38,684 nucleotides of DNA from an uncultured Clostridia bacterium. Its GTDB lineage: Bacteria > Bacillota > Clostridia > Christensenellales > Aristaeellaceae. The position numbers and the translations under genes were made by a program. The notes under the pieces are model-generated. The model saw nothing but the letters and a program-made list of their open reading frames with translations, ran no database searches and was not told the DNA's origin. Where the stretch lies: positions 1 to 38,684 of the forward strand of contig CAKTUS010000018.1 of assembly GCA_934621485.1 (NCBI GenBank), in the 5' to 3' direction. How positions within the stretch are numbered: position 1 is the first letter of the stretch; the number at the start of each line of letters is the position of its first letter. Below, piece by piece: positions 1-8,506 of this stretch.

Positions 1-144
1 CGCAAGTAGCGGAAAAATGGTGAAAACTCCCATACCGACAACAGTACAACTCATCACAATGATCTAAACGGGGATTATGGCGCTTGCCATATGACACCCA
101 CACACGGTCTCTGCATAGAGGCTTCCTCCAATCATTCGGATTTA

Positions 145-999
145 TCAGATGCGTCCGGCGATTTCCTTCAGGTTCTTCAAGCCGAGTTCTGCCAGTTCTT
201 CACCGGATTCCGCCAGCTTGCGCCAGATTGCGCAATTGCCGGCAAGCTTGGTGAACTTCATATCAAAGGACTCAATGACCATGGGACCGGTGTAACCGAT
301 GTCACGGATGGCACGGAAAAATTCGTCAAAGGGCACCATGCCAGTTCCGGGAATACCACGGTCGTTCTCGTTTACATGGACATAGCCCAGATAATCGCCG
401 CAGGTTTCCACTGCCTTGCGGAAGCCCTTTTCCTCGCGGATCATATGAAAGCAATCCAAGTGGACTTTTACATTGCCCGTGCCAACCTCTTTGCAGAAGC
501 GCACCGCGTCCTCGGCAATGTTCAGAATGTGGGTTTCGAAGCGGTTCACACATTCAGGGCAGATGATCACGTTGCCGGTAGCCTTGGCATATTCTGCGGA
601 TTCGCACATACATTCCACTGCATAGTTCCATTCGTCCTGCGTGCGGGGTTTGCGGGTCAGGTAGCCCCAGGAGGCATAACACATACCGCCCAGGATCGGG
701 GCTCCGAGGTCATTGCAAATATCCACAGCCTTTTTGACAGCTTTGACAGCCGCGGTCCGAATCGCGGGATCAGGAGAAACTGGATTGGTGGTATCAGTCA
801 GGGAAGTAGTGCAGACACAGTCCATGCCAACGCGCTGCAGTTCTGCCTTTACAACCTGTGTAGGAAAGGTGAAGGGGTCGGAGATGGCGAAATCGATCAG
901 TTCAAAGCCCATGTCCTTTGCCTTCTGAATGATCCACAGATCCTTTTCTGTGAAAGCTTCTGACCAGATAAAAGAGTCAACACCGAACTTGATATACAT
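145..999 (-). CDS. Ketose 3-epimerase-like sugar isomerase/epimerase (TIM barrel)
   Basis: This 284-residue protein resembles the D-tagatose/D-allulose 3-epimerase branch of the xylose-isomerase-like TIM barrels, which epimerise ketoses through a metal-bound enediolate. The four expected metal ligands are visible: E149 in PECVNRFETH, D182 in HLDCFHM, H208 in YVHVNENDRG and E243 in VIESF. The motif HVNENDRGIPGTG matches the family's substrate loop. The ATG at 999 follows AAAGGATGATAGG, which gives a usable ribosome binding site. It is the most distal gene seen of a leftward sugar operon and is separated from the gene before it by a 220-bp gap that carries a dispersed repeat. The exact substrate is unknown. 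A keto-glycoside isomerase or lyase role is also possible because it sits with Gfo/Idh and ThuA genes. Confidence 0.85.
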   Translation of the reverse strand: MYIKFGVDSFIWSEAFTEKDLWIIQKAKDMGFELIDFAISDPFTFPTQVVKAELQRVGMDCVCTTSLTDTTNPVSPDPAIRTAAVKAVKKAVDICNDLGAPILGGMCYASWGYLTRKPRTQDEWNYAVECMCESAEYAKATGNVIICPECVNRFETHILNIAEDAVRFCKEVGTGNVKVHLDCFHMIREEKGFRKAVETCGDYLGYVHVNENDRGIPGTGMVPFDEFFRAIRDIGYTGPMVIESFDMKFTKLAGNCAIWRKLAESGEELAELGLKNLKEIAGRI

Positions 1000-1089
1000 C
1001 CTATCATCCTTTCCGTTTTTCTTATAGATAGGCAGCAGCTTACTCTGCTGTCACAGACTGTCGAAAAAATCGTGGGATTGGAGGTAAGC

Positions 1090-1213
1090 AGCCCTCCGAT
1101 TTTCATTACGAACCCGGCGGCGTGTACGTTGGGCTCTGCAGCCTTGCGCAGCAAGACTTTCCTTATGCGCTTTGCCGCCTGGCCAGCCACAGACGAGCTT
1201 TTTTGACGGCCTG
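1090..1213. repeat. Dispersed intergenic repeat, copy 1
   Basis: This stretch fills most of the gap between the epimerase-like gene and the FG-GAP-like gene. Its reverse complement aligns by eye with the repeat at 19645-19797: both have GGCGGCAA, then a TAAGGAAAG-type block, CTTGCTGC, and a GCCGCCGG block ending near AAAATC. It also shares AACCCGGCG and CAGCCTTGCGCAGCA with the copy at 32519-32650. It holds no convincing gene. Confidence 0.6.
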
Positions 1214-1221
1214 AGGCAGTT

Positions 1222-2253
1222 TTATTCCGCTGTCAGTGTGTACAAAGATACTTCGCCGATCGTATGATTTGCGGCAAGGATCTTTTCGGAGGTTTCCTCA
1301 TGAATCACACAGATATTGGCAGGACCGCACCCTCTGTCGATTACGATAGGCTGATATTGGCCGTTTTCAAAGCTGACAAGGATCAGTTCGCAGCTTTCCC
1401 GGCGGAACCCGAAGATGAAAGAGGGCTTGCTAAGAATCGTGCCGGCCCAGGCTACATGGCCCATTTTGCCGTTCCCGTGATACTGCCAGACGGTCTCCAG
1501 TCTTCCGGCATTTTCCCGCTTGATGGAAACGATGTCTCCGTGAAATGGCTGAACCGTCAGAAACTCCGGTATTCCATCACCGTCGATATCAATGACTGCC
1601 AGGTCGCTGGTTGGCTCGTCGGAAATCATTTCCATGTGCCATTCTGGCTGAGCTTTGCAGGGAACCGTGATCCTGTAGATGCCGTCTGCGCTGCTCACAT
1701 AGGCGTGACGGGAATCCGCAGTGTGATCGTGGAAATAGCCGTGGTTTTTGGTAAGTCCGGTGATCAGAGGATGCAGCCCGTTGATTTCGTCCGTTTCCGT
1801 ATCAAAACTGCCGACCACCACATCACCTGGATCTGACCAGTCCTCGACAAACTGCTTGGATTTGCATAGCTGGCAGCCGATGAAATAGGAACCGTTATCG
1901 CTGCCGATCAGGTCTATGCGGTGAACATACGGTAGGTTCAGCAGAGTGCGTTCATACCAGACATCATCGATTTTCTTTGCCCGGACAACGGTTGCGTGTT
2001 TGGAGTCGAAAATCGGGAAGAAGTTCTGTACTGCCAGGAAGGAACCGTTCCCCGTGCCGGTCTGGGCAAAGGCCATGGTACCGCCCGGGCCCTTCCACAC
2101 ACGTTCCCTTTGGCCCGGATTGTGAAGATCAGCGATCCAGCACTCGCCCTGCTCCTCTGAAGCGATGAGCAGCTTCTTTTGCCCGTTCAGGCTGATGCAG
2201 TTGACCGCATAACAAGAGGACATCTCCATGACGACTGTTTTTTGGATCCGCAT
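1222..2253 (-). CDS. FG-GAP/VCBS-like beta-propeller protein of unknown function
   Basis: I do not recognise a specific function. The 343-residue protein has no signal peptide or membrane segment, so it is probably cytoplasmic. Residues 217-231 contain DIDGDGIPE, the calcium-loop type motif found in FG-GAP/VCBS blades, and the rest is rich in short beta-strand patterns that end in aromatic or glycine residues. This fits a beta-propeller. The ATG at 2253 follows AAAGGAGTAGCT. It lies 58 bp downstream of the ThuA-like gene in the same direction and very probably shares its operon. A role in sugar binding or processing is inferred only from the neighbours. Confidence 0.7.
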   Translation of the reverse strand: MRIQKTVVMEMSSCYAVNCISLNGQKKLLIASEEQGECWIADLHNPGQRERVWKGPGGTMAFAQTGTGNGSFLAVQNFFPIFDSKHATVVRAKKIDDVWYERTLLNLPYVHRIDLIGSDNGSYFIGCQLCKSKQFVEDWSDPGDVVVGSFDTETDEINGLHPLITGLTKNHGYFHDHTADSRHAYVSSADGIYRITVPCKAQPEWHMEMISDEPTSDLAVIDIDGDGIPEFLTVQPFHGDIVSIKRENAGRLETVWQYHGNGKMGHVAWAGTILSKPSFIFGFRRESCELILVSFENGQYQPIVIDRGCGPANICVIHEETSEKILAANHTIGEVSLYTLTAE

Positions 2254-2311
2254 AGCTACTCCTTTACTGAAAAGGGTGAATCAACGAATTACCCGAAGTT
2301 CCCCCTTCCCT

Positions 2312-3049
2312 TCAACATTCAATTTCGGTGACAGTCTCCAGCGGCGGCACATTCTGGCTATGCGGTACCTCACGGATGTCAATCGTGGGAGCCGCCCAGT
2401 CCACCGCGTTCCGGATCAATTTTTGGATGTTCTCATTCTGATAGATCGGGAACGTTTCGTGGCCGGGTTTGATGTGCACGATTCTGCCCCGCCCTCTCGT
2501 CCAGGTACAGACGCTGCGGAAGACCTCCCCGCTCGGAAACCAGGAGATCATCAGTACGTCATCAGGTTTCGGCACATCGAAAGGCTCGCTGTACATTTCC
2601 ACATGCTCCAGTTCGAAGCAGTTTCCGATACCTTTCATGATGGGGTGCCCAGGGTTGACATTCCACAGGCGTTCCTTCACACCGGATTTCCTCCATTTCA
2701 GGGAGCAGGTCGTTCCCATCAGGCGTATGAAAGGCCTGGATTCATGTGCTGAATGCAGCGCAACAAATCCCATGCCTGCCAGTACATGCCGCACAACCAT
2801 TTCAGTCGCTTCGTCCGTGACTTCCCTATGGGCCTTGTGACCCCACCAGATTAGCACATCGGTATTGTCCAACAATTCCTCACTCAGGCCGCAGCCGGGT
2901 TCCTCCAGTGTGGCGGTGCGGATTACGTATTTTTCATCATCCTGTAGAAAACTGCGGATCGTTTCGTGGATTCCCTGCGGATAGATCGCGGCGACTGCCA
3001 GATTCATCCGCTCGTGACGATACTCATTCCAAATGGTGACACGGATCAT
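2312..3049 (-). CDS. ThuA-like (trehalose utilization) domain protein
   Basis: The 245-residue protein matches the ThuA family, a class I glutamine-amidotransferase-like fold linked to disaccharide and keto-sugar metabolism. Visible features are the N-terminal MIRVTIWNEYRHE, the LIWWGHKAH stretch, VALHSAH around the middle, and the C-terminal PGHETFPIY typical of ThuA. I start it at the ATG at 3049, 4 bp beyond the stop of the upstream oxidoreductase gene, because AAAGGA sits 8-9 bases before it inside that gene's end. This implies translational coupling. ThuA proteins are commonly encoded next to Gfo/Idh oxidoreductases (ThuB), as here. The biochemical reaction is not established from sequence. 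Confidence 0.85.
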   Translation of the reverse strand: MIRVTIWNEYRHERMNLAVAAIYPQGIHETIRSFLQDDEKYVIRTATLEEPGCGLSEELLDNTDVLIWWGHKAHREVTDEATEMVVRHVLAGMGFVALHSAHESRPFIRLMGTTCSLKWRKSGVKERLWNVNPGHPIMKGIGNCFELEHVEMYSEPFDVPKPDDVLMISWFPSGEVFRSVCTWTRGRGRIVHIKPGHETFPIYQNENIQKLIRNAVDWAAPTIDIREVPHSQNVPPLETVTEIEC

Positions 3050-3053
3050 ATTC

Positions 3054-4139
3054 TCAGTCCTTTCCAGTGAAGCCGGGGAGATCACTCAGGTTCACCGGCA
3101 TATGCGTTTCGGCGGAACGGTAGGCGGCCTCGCTCATGTAACTCAGATTGATTGCCTGGGATACATTGCTCTCGTTCGTGGTGCCGGTACGGATACACTC
3201 AATAAACTGGTTGAGCGTGGAAATTTCGGCGGGACCGAAAGGAATCCTCTCAAACTTTGGATTTTCTCCGCTGCGTACTGCCAACCAGTCAAAGGTGCGG
3301 TCAGAACGGTCATCACGGAAAAGGATGGTGCCGTCCGTGCCGTGAATTACCACATCGGTAGTGACGGGGCCGTTCGCCCAGCCCTCCTCCAGCAGGGCAT
3401 AGGTACCGTTGTCATATTCATACATCACGGCTGCGGCATCTTCCATATCGCCGCGGTCCATCATGGAGGTCATGTGGGCATAGGCTCTTGAAGGCATGCT
3501 GCCCATAATGAAAGGAAGCATGTACTGGGGATGGCACATATCGGCATAGCATCCGCCGGCGCCGTCTTTCTTGTTCAGAAAGCCGTGGCCTTCCGGCAGA
3601 TAGCCCATCTGATCGGAGGGATAATAGCGGGTTACGATACCGTGGGCATGCCAGATCTTCACGTCAATGATCTTGCCGATGCGGCCGGACTGAACCATGT
3701 CGCGGATTTTGATGCACCAGTCTTCATGAATGCGGCTCAGCATCACGATAAGCACAACGCCGTTGGCTTTGCAGGCTTCGGCAATCTGCTTGGCTTCGGC
3801 ACCGGTAGGAGCCAGCAGCTTGTTGATGTAAATGTGCTTCTTGTGCGCGGCAGCCTTCAGTGCCACTTCAAGGTGTTTGGAGGTTTCGTTGCCGATCACT
3901 ACCGCATCAACGTCATCCCGGCTCAGGACTGCATCCAGGTTGTTGCAGAATTCAATACCGAGGATATCGCAACCATGTTTGCCGCGGGCTTCATTCCAGT
4001 CCCAGCCGACAACAGCCTCAATGTTTTCGTTAGCGCTGACCGTGCCGTAAACGCCCAGACCGGGGAACTGGACTTCAGGATTAGGAAGGGCATGGGTGTG
4101 CCAGAAACCGAGATATGCGACTCTGATCTTCTTGTTCAT
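3054..4139 (-). CDS. Gfo/Idh/MocA-family oxidoreductase
   Basis: This 361-residue protein has the N-terminal NAD(P)-binding Rossmann half and the C-terminal substrate-binding half of the Gfo/Idh/MocA family, which oxidises or reduces sugar hydroxyls. Two signature sites are unusual. The nucleotide loop reads AYLGFWHTHA instead of a clear GxGxxG, and the usual EKP motif reads NKL at residues 106-108, keeping only the lysine. An acidic/histidine pair (D200, H203 in YADMCHPQ) lies where the family has its D...H catalytic pair. The ATG at 4139 follows AAAGGAG. Its tight coupling to the ThuA-like gene recalls ThuA/ThuB pairs. Activity on a 3-keto sugar is an inference. Confidence 0.85.
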   Translation of the reverse strand: MNKKIRVAYLGFWHTHALPNPEVQFPGLGVYGTVSANENIEAVVGWDWNEARGKHGCDILGIEFCNNLDAVLSRDDVDAVVIGNETSKHLEVALKAAAHKKHIYINKLLAPTGAEAKQIAEACKANGVVLIVMLSRIHEDWCIKIRDMVQSGRIGKIIDVKIWHAHGIVTRYYPSDQMGYLPEGHGFLNKKDGAGGCYADMCHPQYMLPFIMGSMPSRAYAHMTSMMDRGDMEDAAAVMYEYDNGTYALLEEGWANGPVTTDVVIHGTDGTILFRDDRSDRTFDWLAVRSGENPKFERIPFGPAEISTLNQFIECIRTGTTNESNVSQAINLSYMSEAAYRSAETHMPVNLSDLPGFTGKD

Positions 4140-4229
4140 CGTAACCGCTCCTTTGCTTCAGAAAAGCCGGTTCTCTGCTGGTTGCTTCCGCCGGCAGAGA
4201 AAGTCCGGTTGAGTCATTTTGTTCTTTTT

Positions 4230-5303
4230 TCAGTCACGGATCGGGATTGCGGGGCCGTCGCCGCAGGTACCCTTGCAGGCACCGGTCGTTTCCACGGCAC
4301 GGGCGATCTCAGCGAAATCCTCTTCGGTCAGCTTCAGCTTGGCTGCTTCTAGGAAGGCATTCAGTTGATAGGGCTTGCCTGCTCCGCAGATAGCGCCAGT
4401 GATGCCCTTCCAGGCCAGACACCAGGCGATCGGAATTGCGGGTACGCTGACATGATGACGCTCGGCGATCGGGCGGAGTAGATCCACCATAGCCAGAATC
4501 TTGCTGTAGGTGGGTTCCCAAAACCAGTACAGGTTGGGGCGCAACGGATCGCCGGCCTTCTTCATTTCCTCAACGCTGTTTTTGTTGTACTTGCCGGCGA
4601 GAATGCCGTGCTGCAGGGGAGCAAAGGAGATGATGGAACTGTCGTTGGCCTTTGCCCATTCCAGTACCTCCAGGCCGCCGGAAATACGTCCATCATCATA
4701 ATAGGGGCCGTTCATGGAACGGTCTACCAGAGACAGGGGCTGCTGCAGGCAATCCACATGAGCGATTGCTTCGCAGCGTTTGATTAGGTCCAGAGGATGG
4801 TTGGACAGGCCGATCGCACGCACTTTGCCTTCCTTGACCAGTTCGGTCATGGTCTGCCATGAATCTTCGATGGGAGTGTTATGATCCGGCCAGTGAAACT
4901 GGAGCAGGTCAATGCAATCGATGCCCAGCCGGCGTAGGGACCCCTCCACTTGCTTGCGGATCGAAGCGGGCATCAGGGATTTGACGCGGACGGCCTTGTC
5001 GTCGCCTTCATCTTCTTTGTCGAAAACCCAGGTCACGGTGGTGAATACCATGGGGCGGAGATCCACCGGGCAGTCCTTCAGGAAACGACCGATCATGATT
5101 TCACCGTAGCCGGTGCCGTAACTGGGGGCGGTATGGAACCAGTTGATGCCGTTTTCAACAGCCTTGTGCATGGTCTGCATGGACAGACTGTCATCGTTGT
5201 TGCAGAAGCGGCCGGAAATGGCTTGGCCACCGAGGCCGATGCTGGAAATGTACATATCGGTTTTGCCCATACGGTTGTAAGAAATATCCGGATTGCGATT
5301 CAT
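4230..5303 (-). CDS. Aldo/keto reductase-family protein with altered catalytic tetrad
   Basis: The 357-residue protein has the overall aldo/keto reductase TIM-barrel pattern: SSIGLGGQAISG near the start, RRLGIDCIDLLQFHWPD, VRAIGLSNH and a C-terminal cofactor region. Such enzymes reduce carbonyls with NAD(P)H through an Asp-Tyr-Lys-His tetrad. Here Tyr62 and His137 are present, but the Asp position is His57 (WFHTAPSYG) and the Lys position appears to be Val90 (VFTTVTW). The enzyme may therefore be catalytically altered. The C-terminal GACKGTCGDGP adds two cysteines. The ATG at 5303 has GGAGG upstream. It lies directly downstream of the ABC permease genes and probably acts on the imported sugar. 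Confidence 0.8.
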   Translation of the reverse strand: MNRNPDISYNRMGKTDMYISSIGLGGQAISGRFCNNDDSLSMQTMHKAVENGINWFHTAPSYGTGYGEIMIGRFLKDCPVDLRPMVFTTVTWVFDKEDEGDDKAVRVKSLMPASIRKQVEGSLRRLGIDCIDLLQFHWPDHNTPIEDSWQTMTELVKEGKVRAIGLSNHPLDLIKRCEAIAHVDCLQQPLSLVDRSMNGPYYDDGRISGGLEVLEWAKANDSSIISFAPLQHGILAGKYNKNSVEEMKKAGDPLRPNLYWFWEPTYSKILAMVDLLRPIAERHHVSVPAIPIAWCLAWKGITGAICGAGKPYQLNAFLEAAKLKLTEEDFAEIARAVETTGACKGTCGDGPAIPIRD

Positions 5304-5334
5304 AGGAATACCTCCTTATATTTTTGAAGCCTGA

Positions 5335-6174
5335 TTACCCCTTGATACCGCCTGCCATTGAGGTCATCATTGCCTTCTGCGTGAACAGATACAAGATGAT
5401 CATCGGCAACAGGGAGATAATTACAGCGGCGAACACCAGATTCCATCGGGCCGTGATGGCAATCGTCAGATTGTAGATCAGCACAGGCAACGTGGAAGCC
5501 TTGGAGCCGCTTAGGAACACCATCTGATCAAAGGTATCGTTCCAGATGTACAGGGTATTCATCAGTATCGCGGTACCGGTGATGATGCTCATCTGAGGAA
5601 GAATGATTCGAAAGAAAGCCGTAGCCCAGTTGGCACCGTCCACAGCCGCGGCTTCCTCGTAGCTGATCGGCAGCGCACGGAAGAAACCGGTGTAAAGAAA
5701 GATGGTGAAGGGCATCTGCTTGCAGGTGTACAGGATGATGCAGCCGAAGATGTTGCCCGTCAGCCCTATGGATTTCAGCACAATGTAGATTGGAAGAATA
5801 CCCAGCTGGGAGGGAACGATGATACCAACCATGAACAGCATGTACAGGGCATTACTCATTTTGCCGGTATGGCGGGCCAGGCTGTAGGCGGCGAGGGAAC
5901 CGAACAGGATTAACAGAACGATGGCGCCTGCTGTAATGGCCAGGCTGTTGAACATGCCGCCGATAAAGTCCGCCCCCTGGCCGGCACCGGTCAGAATCTC
6001 ATGAAATGCGTCAAAGGTCACGGCAGAGGGAAGACCGAAGGGATTGGAATAAGCTTCCGCAGTGCTTTTCAGTGTATTTGAAATAATGAGGTAAAAGGGA
6101 ATGGCGAAAACTACAGTCACAGACAGCATTAGCAGCTCGCGGAGGAAGGTTTTCCAGGTATAGCGCTTATTCAT
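5335..6174 (-). CDS. Carbohydrate ABC transporter permease (MalG type)
   Basis: This 279-residue inner-membrane protein has about six hydrophobic segments and the permease EAA loop, YEEAAAVDGANWATAFFRIILP, which docks the ATPase. It matches the MalG/UgpE half of CUT1-type sugar importers. Its ATG overlaps the stop codon of the preceding permease by four bases (ATGA), with GGAGG inside that gene, so the two are translationally coupled. No ATPase gene is present in this operon. A shared MsmX-type ATPase encoded elsewhere is the usual arrangement and is assumed here. Confidence 0.92.
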   Translation of the reverse strand: MNKRYTWKTFLRELLMLSVTVVFAIPFYLIISNTLKSTAEAYSNPFGLPSAVTFDAFHEILTGAGQGADFIGGMFNSLAITAGAIVLLILFGSLAAYSLARHTGKMSNALYMLFMVGIIVPSQLGILPIYIVLKSIGLTGNIFGCIILYTCKQMPFTIFLYTGFFRALPISYEEAAAVDGANWATAFFRIILPQMSIITGTAILMNTLYIWNDTFDQMVFLSGSKASTLPVLIYNLTIAITARWNLVFAAVIISLLPMIILYLFTQKAMMTSMAGGIKG

Positions 6175-7067
6175 CGCACATTGTCCTCCTTCTTGCGAAG
6201 TATGGTCACCTGCAGGATGCCAATTACTGTAACAAGCAATGTCAAGATCAGCGCGAGGGCTGAACCATAACCATAACGACCTTTGTTCCAGGTCTGATAG
6301 TAAAAGTCACTTGCCAGGGTATGGGTCATATTCACAGGACCGCCGCCAGTCAGACTCATGATCTGATCGAAAACGCGCAGACCCGTAATTGTCATCATTG
6401 TAACGGCAACAGTAAAGGAAGGCGCCAGCATGGGAAGGGTAATAAAGCGGAACCGCTTCCAACCGGAAGCACCGTCAATGGCGGCAGCCTCATAAAGGTC
6501 AATCGGGATGGACTCAAGTCCAGCGTTGAAGATGACCATGGTATAGCCCATATTTTGCCACACCATGACCAGAAGCACGCACCAGATTGCAGTATCCAGA
6601 TCGCCAAGCCAGTTTGTTGCCAGAGAAGATAAACCGAGGCTTCTCAGAAGCGTGTTCAAAGGACCGTCATAATCGAAGATGTATTTCCACACCTGGGACA
6701 CGGCCATTGGGATCATGATCACCGGAGAGAAGAAAAGGGCACGCAGCACATGCCTGGATTTCAGCTTGCTTTTCAGGGCTACGGCAAGCATCAGCCCCAG
6801 GATGATCGTCAGAATAACGAAGGGAATCGCGATTTTGAAGGTGTTCAGAATCGCAGCGGTCTCCGTTTTAGAAGAGAAGATTTTGATGAAATTGGCAAAC
6901 CCGGTATAGTTATAGCTACCGATGCCTTTATAGTCGGTAAAAGCGAACATGGCACCGCGTAAAGGCGCGATAAAATGTGCCGTCAGCGCGCATACAAGGC
7001 CTGGGATCGTGATATACCACGGTACCTGTACGCCGCCTTTCCATTTCTTTTTCCTGACTTTTGCCAT
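6171..7067 (-). CDS. Carbohydrate ABC transporter permease (MalF/UgpA type)
   Basis: This 298-residue membrane protein is the partner permease of the importer. Its EAA loop reads LYEAAAIDGASGWKRFRFITLP, and a GGPVNMTHTL-type stretch near the C-terminus is typical of UgpA/MalF proteins. I start it at the ATG at 7067 rather than the in-frame ATG at 7076, because AGGAGG directly abuts the 7076 ATG but sits nine bases before 7067. It follows the binding-protein gene after a gap that contains a perfect 20-bp hairpin, and overlaps the next permease by four bases. Confidence 0.92.
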   Translation of the reverse strand: MAKVRKKKWKGGVQVPWYITIPGLVCALTAHFIAPLRGAMFAFTDYKGIGSYNYTGFANFIKIFSSKTETAAILNTFKIAIPFVILTIILGLMLAVALKSKLKSRHVLRALFFSPVIMIPMAVSQVWKYIFDYDGPLNTLLRSLGLSSLATNWLGDLDTAIWCVLLVMVWQNMGYTMVIFNAGLESIPIDLYEAAAIDGASGWKRFRFITLPMLAPSFTVAVTMMTITGLRVFDQIMSLTGGGPVNMTHTLASDFYYQTWNKGRYGYGSALALILTLLVTVIGILQVTILRKKEDNVR

Positions 7068-7099
7068 GTGCTTCATCCTCCTGTTGTCTTTGAAAAAGA

Positions 7100-7145
7100 C
7101 CGATTTACCGGTGAAGGGGATTGCTCCCCTTCACCGGTAAATCGG
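7100..7145 (-). terminator. Perfect 20-bp intraoperonic hairpin
   Basis: Positions 7100-7119 and 7126-7145 are exact reverse complements, separated by a 6-base loop. On the leftward transcript the stem is followed by TCTTTTTC. It lies between the binding-protein stop and the permease start. Such hairpins usually act as a partial terminator or mRNA stabiliser, so that the binding protein is made in excess over the permeases. Confidence 0.8.
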
Positions 7146-7163
7146 GGCGCAAAGGATTTGTGA

Positions 7164-8381
7164 TTAGTTGCAGCTGGCAGTCCACTCTTCGTCCATGGAA
7201 GCCAGGACGTCAGCAGCGGTCATCACGCCGGCCAGCATGCCGGCGCCGCCTTCGCCCAGCGCCACATCGGGGTTAACGGAAGCCCAGTTGGCAGCGGGGA
7301 TCAGAGCGCTGACGCTGGCCAGATGAGACAGGGGCTTGAGATAATCGAACCAATTGTCGGCATCATACATAACAGCAGCGGGCATTTCAGAACCGCCGGC
7401 AGCGGTCACCCACAGGGTGTTGCCCTCGGTGCTGGTGATGTAGTCAACAAACTTCAAAGCGTTTTCAGGATCGGCAGTGTTGGCAGCAACGCTCTCGCAG
7501 GTACCGGGCCAGATTTCCAGACGAGTGGCTTCAGCGGTAGCGGCAGGCAGAGCGAACATGGCGATAGGGCAGTCGGCATCGGTACGCTTGATAGCAGCAT
7601 AACGACTGGAACAGTCCAAATCCATAAAAGCATCGCCGGCGACCATGGAAGCAACAACTTCGTTGGAACCGTCAGTGCTGGCGGAGGGGCTGAAAGCGCC
7701 AACGTCGATCAACTGCTGGAAAGCAGCAAGACCGGCCTGGTAGGCAGCGGATTCAGAGAAGGTGCACTCATAGCCTTCGTTGCCGGTGTAGCCTTCCTGG
7801 TTCATAATGATGGCATGGAGGTTGATACGGGAAATGGCAGCATTGCCGCCGCCGAAGGCCAGAGGGGTCTTGTCGGGAGCAACTTCGCGCATCTTCTGAA
7901 TCAGGGAGATGAACTCGTCCCAGGTGGTGGGGACTTCCAGACCATACTGCTCGAACATCTCGGTATTGTAAATGATACCGACGGGCTGGATACCGATGAT
8001 GGCGGCATAAACCTTGCCGTCATAGCTGACATAGTTCTGTAGGGGAGAGCCCACCATGGATTTTCCGTATTCGGTGTCACTCAGGTCAAGTAACAGGCCG
8101 GCGGAAGCCAGGTCCTTGGTGCTGGGCAGCGGAACGAAGATATCAGGAGCGGTACCGCTCTCTAGCTGAGTCAGCAGCAGAGAGGTAGCGGTAGAACCGC
8201 CGACATCCATGAATTCGGTTTCAACAGCGATACCGGTCTGTTCGGTGAAAGCAGGGGCGCATGCTTCCAAACCGGGCTTGCCGGCATTGGCGGAAGTGCT
8301 GACACGGATATCAGCGCATGCTGTAGACAGCACACAGACAGACAGCAACAAAGAAAGAACCACAGTAACCAGTTTTTTCAT
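7164..8381 (-). CDS. Sugar ABC transporter extracellular solute-binding protein
   Basis: This 405-residue protein is a family 1 extracellular sugar-binding protein, the first gene of the leftward operon. It has an N-terminal signal peptide (MKKLVTVVLSLLLSVCVLS followed by TACAD). Cleavage could be by signal peptidase I after ACA. The STAC stretch is a poor lipobox, so lipid anchoring is uncertain. Features of the fold include VPTTWDEFISLIQKM, the region that usually follows the ligand hinge, and a late FVDYITSTEGNTLW block. The ATG at 8381 follows GAAGGAG. A strong promoter with paired LacI-type operators precedes it. The ligand is unknown. Confidence 0.93.
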   Translation of the reverse strand: MKKLVTVVLSLLLSVCVLSTACADIRVSTSANAGKPGLEACAPAFTEQTGIAVETEFMDVGGSTATSLLLTQLESGTAPDIFVPLPSTKDLASAGLLLDLSDTEYGKSMVGSPLQNYVSYDGKVYAAIIGIQPVGIIYNTEMFEQYGLEVPTTWDEFISLIQKMREVAPDKTPLAFGGGNAAISRINLHAIIMNQEGYTGNEGYECTFSESAAYQAGLAAFQQLIDVGAFSPSASTDGSNEVVASMVAGDAFMDLDCSSRYAAIKRTDADCPIAMFALPAATAEATRLEIWPGTCESVAANTADPENALKFVDYITSTEGNTLWVTAAGGSEMPAAVMYDADNWFDYLKPLSHLASVSALIPAANWASVNPDVALGEGGAGMLAGVMTAADVLASMDEEWTASCN

Positions 8382-8440
8382 AATGAGTTTCTCCTTCTTT
8401 CTTTAATTTCGGGAAACGTTGCTCCCTCATTGATAATGTA

Positions 8441-8469
8441 AATATATCATCTGTTACATAAAAAGTCAA
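8441..8469 (-). promoter_or_regulatory. Sigma-A-type promoter of the binding-protein operon
   Basis: On the minus strand a TTGACT -35 box (8464-8469) is separated by exactly 17 bases from a TATATT -10 box (8441-8446). Transcription would start near 8434, about 50 bases before the start codon. The two operator-like palindromes lie just upstream of the -35 box. Confidence 0.75.
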
Positions 8470-8474
8470 GCGTT

Positions 8475-8506
8475 TTTACGTAAATACGCAGCTTTGTTTA
8501 CGTAAA
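8475..8506. promoter_or_regulatory. Paired LacI-type operators TTTACGTAAA
   Basis: The same perfect palindrome TTTACGTAAA occurs at 8475-8484 and 8497-8506, 22 bp apart, about two helical turns. Both lie upstream of the -35 box of the binding-protein promoter. A third copy overlaps the start of the lacI-type gene's promoter. The central CG palindrome fits LacI/PurR-family recognition. The upstream placement could allow activation as well as repression. Confidence 0.7.

Noticed and set aside
1..120. Possible leftward membrane-protein start (MSCTVVGMGVFTIFPLLA-like) running off the left edge
   Set aside because: The frame is broken by an in-frame TAG, the ribosome binding site is poor and only about 20 residues are visible, so it cannot be assigned.
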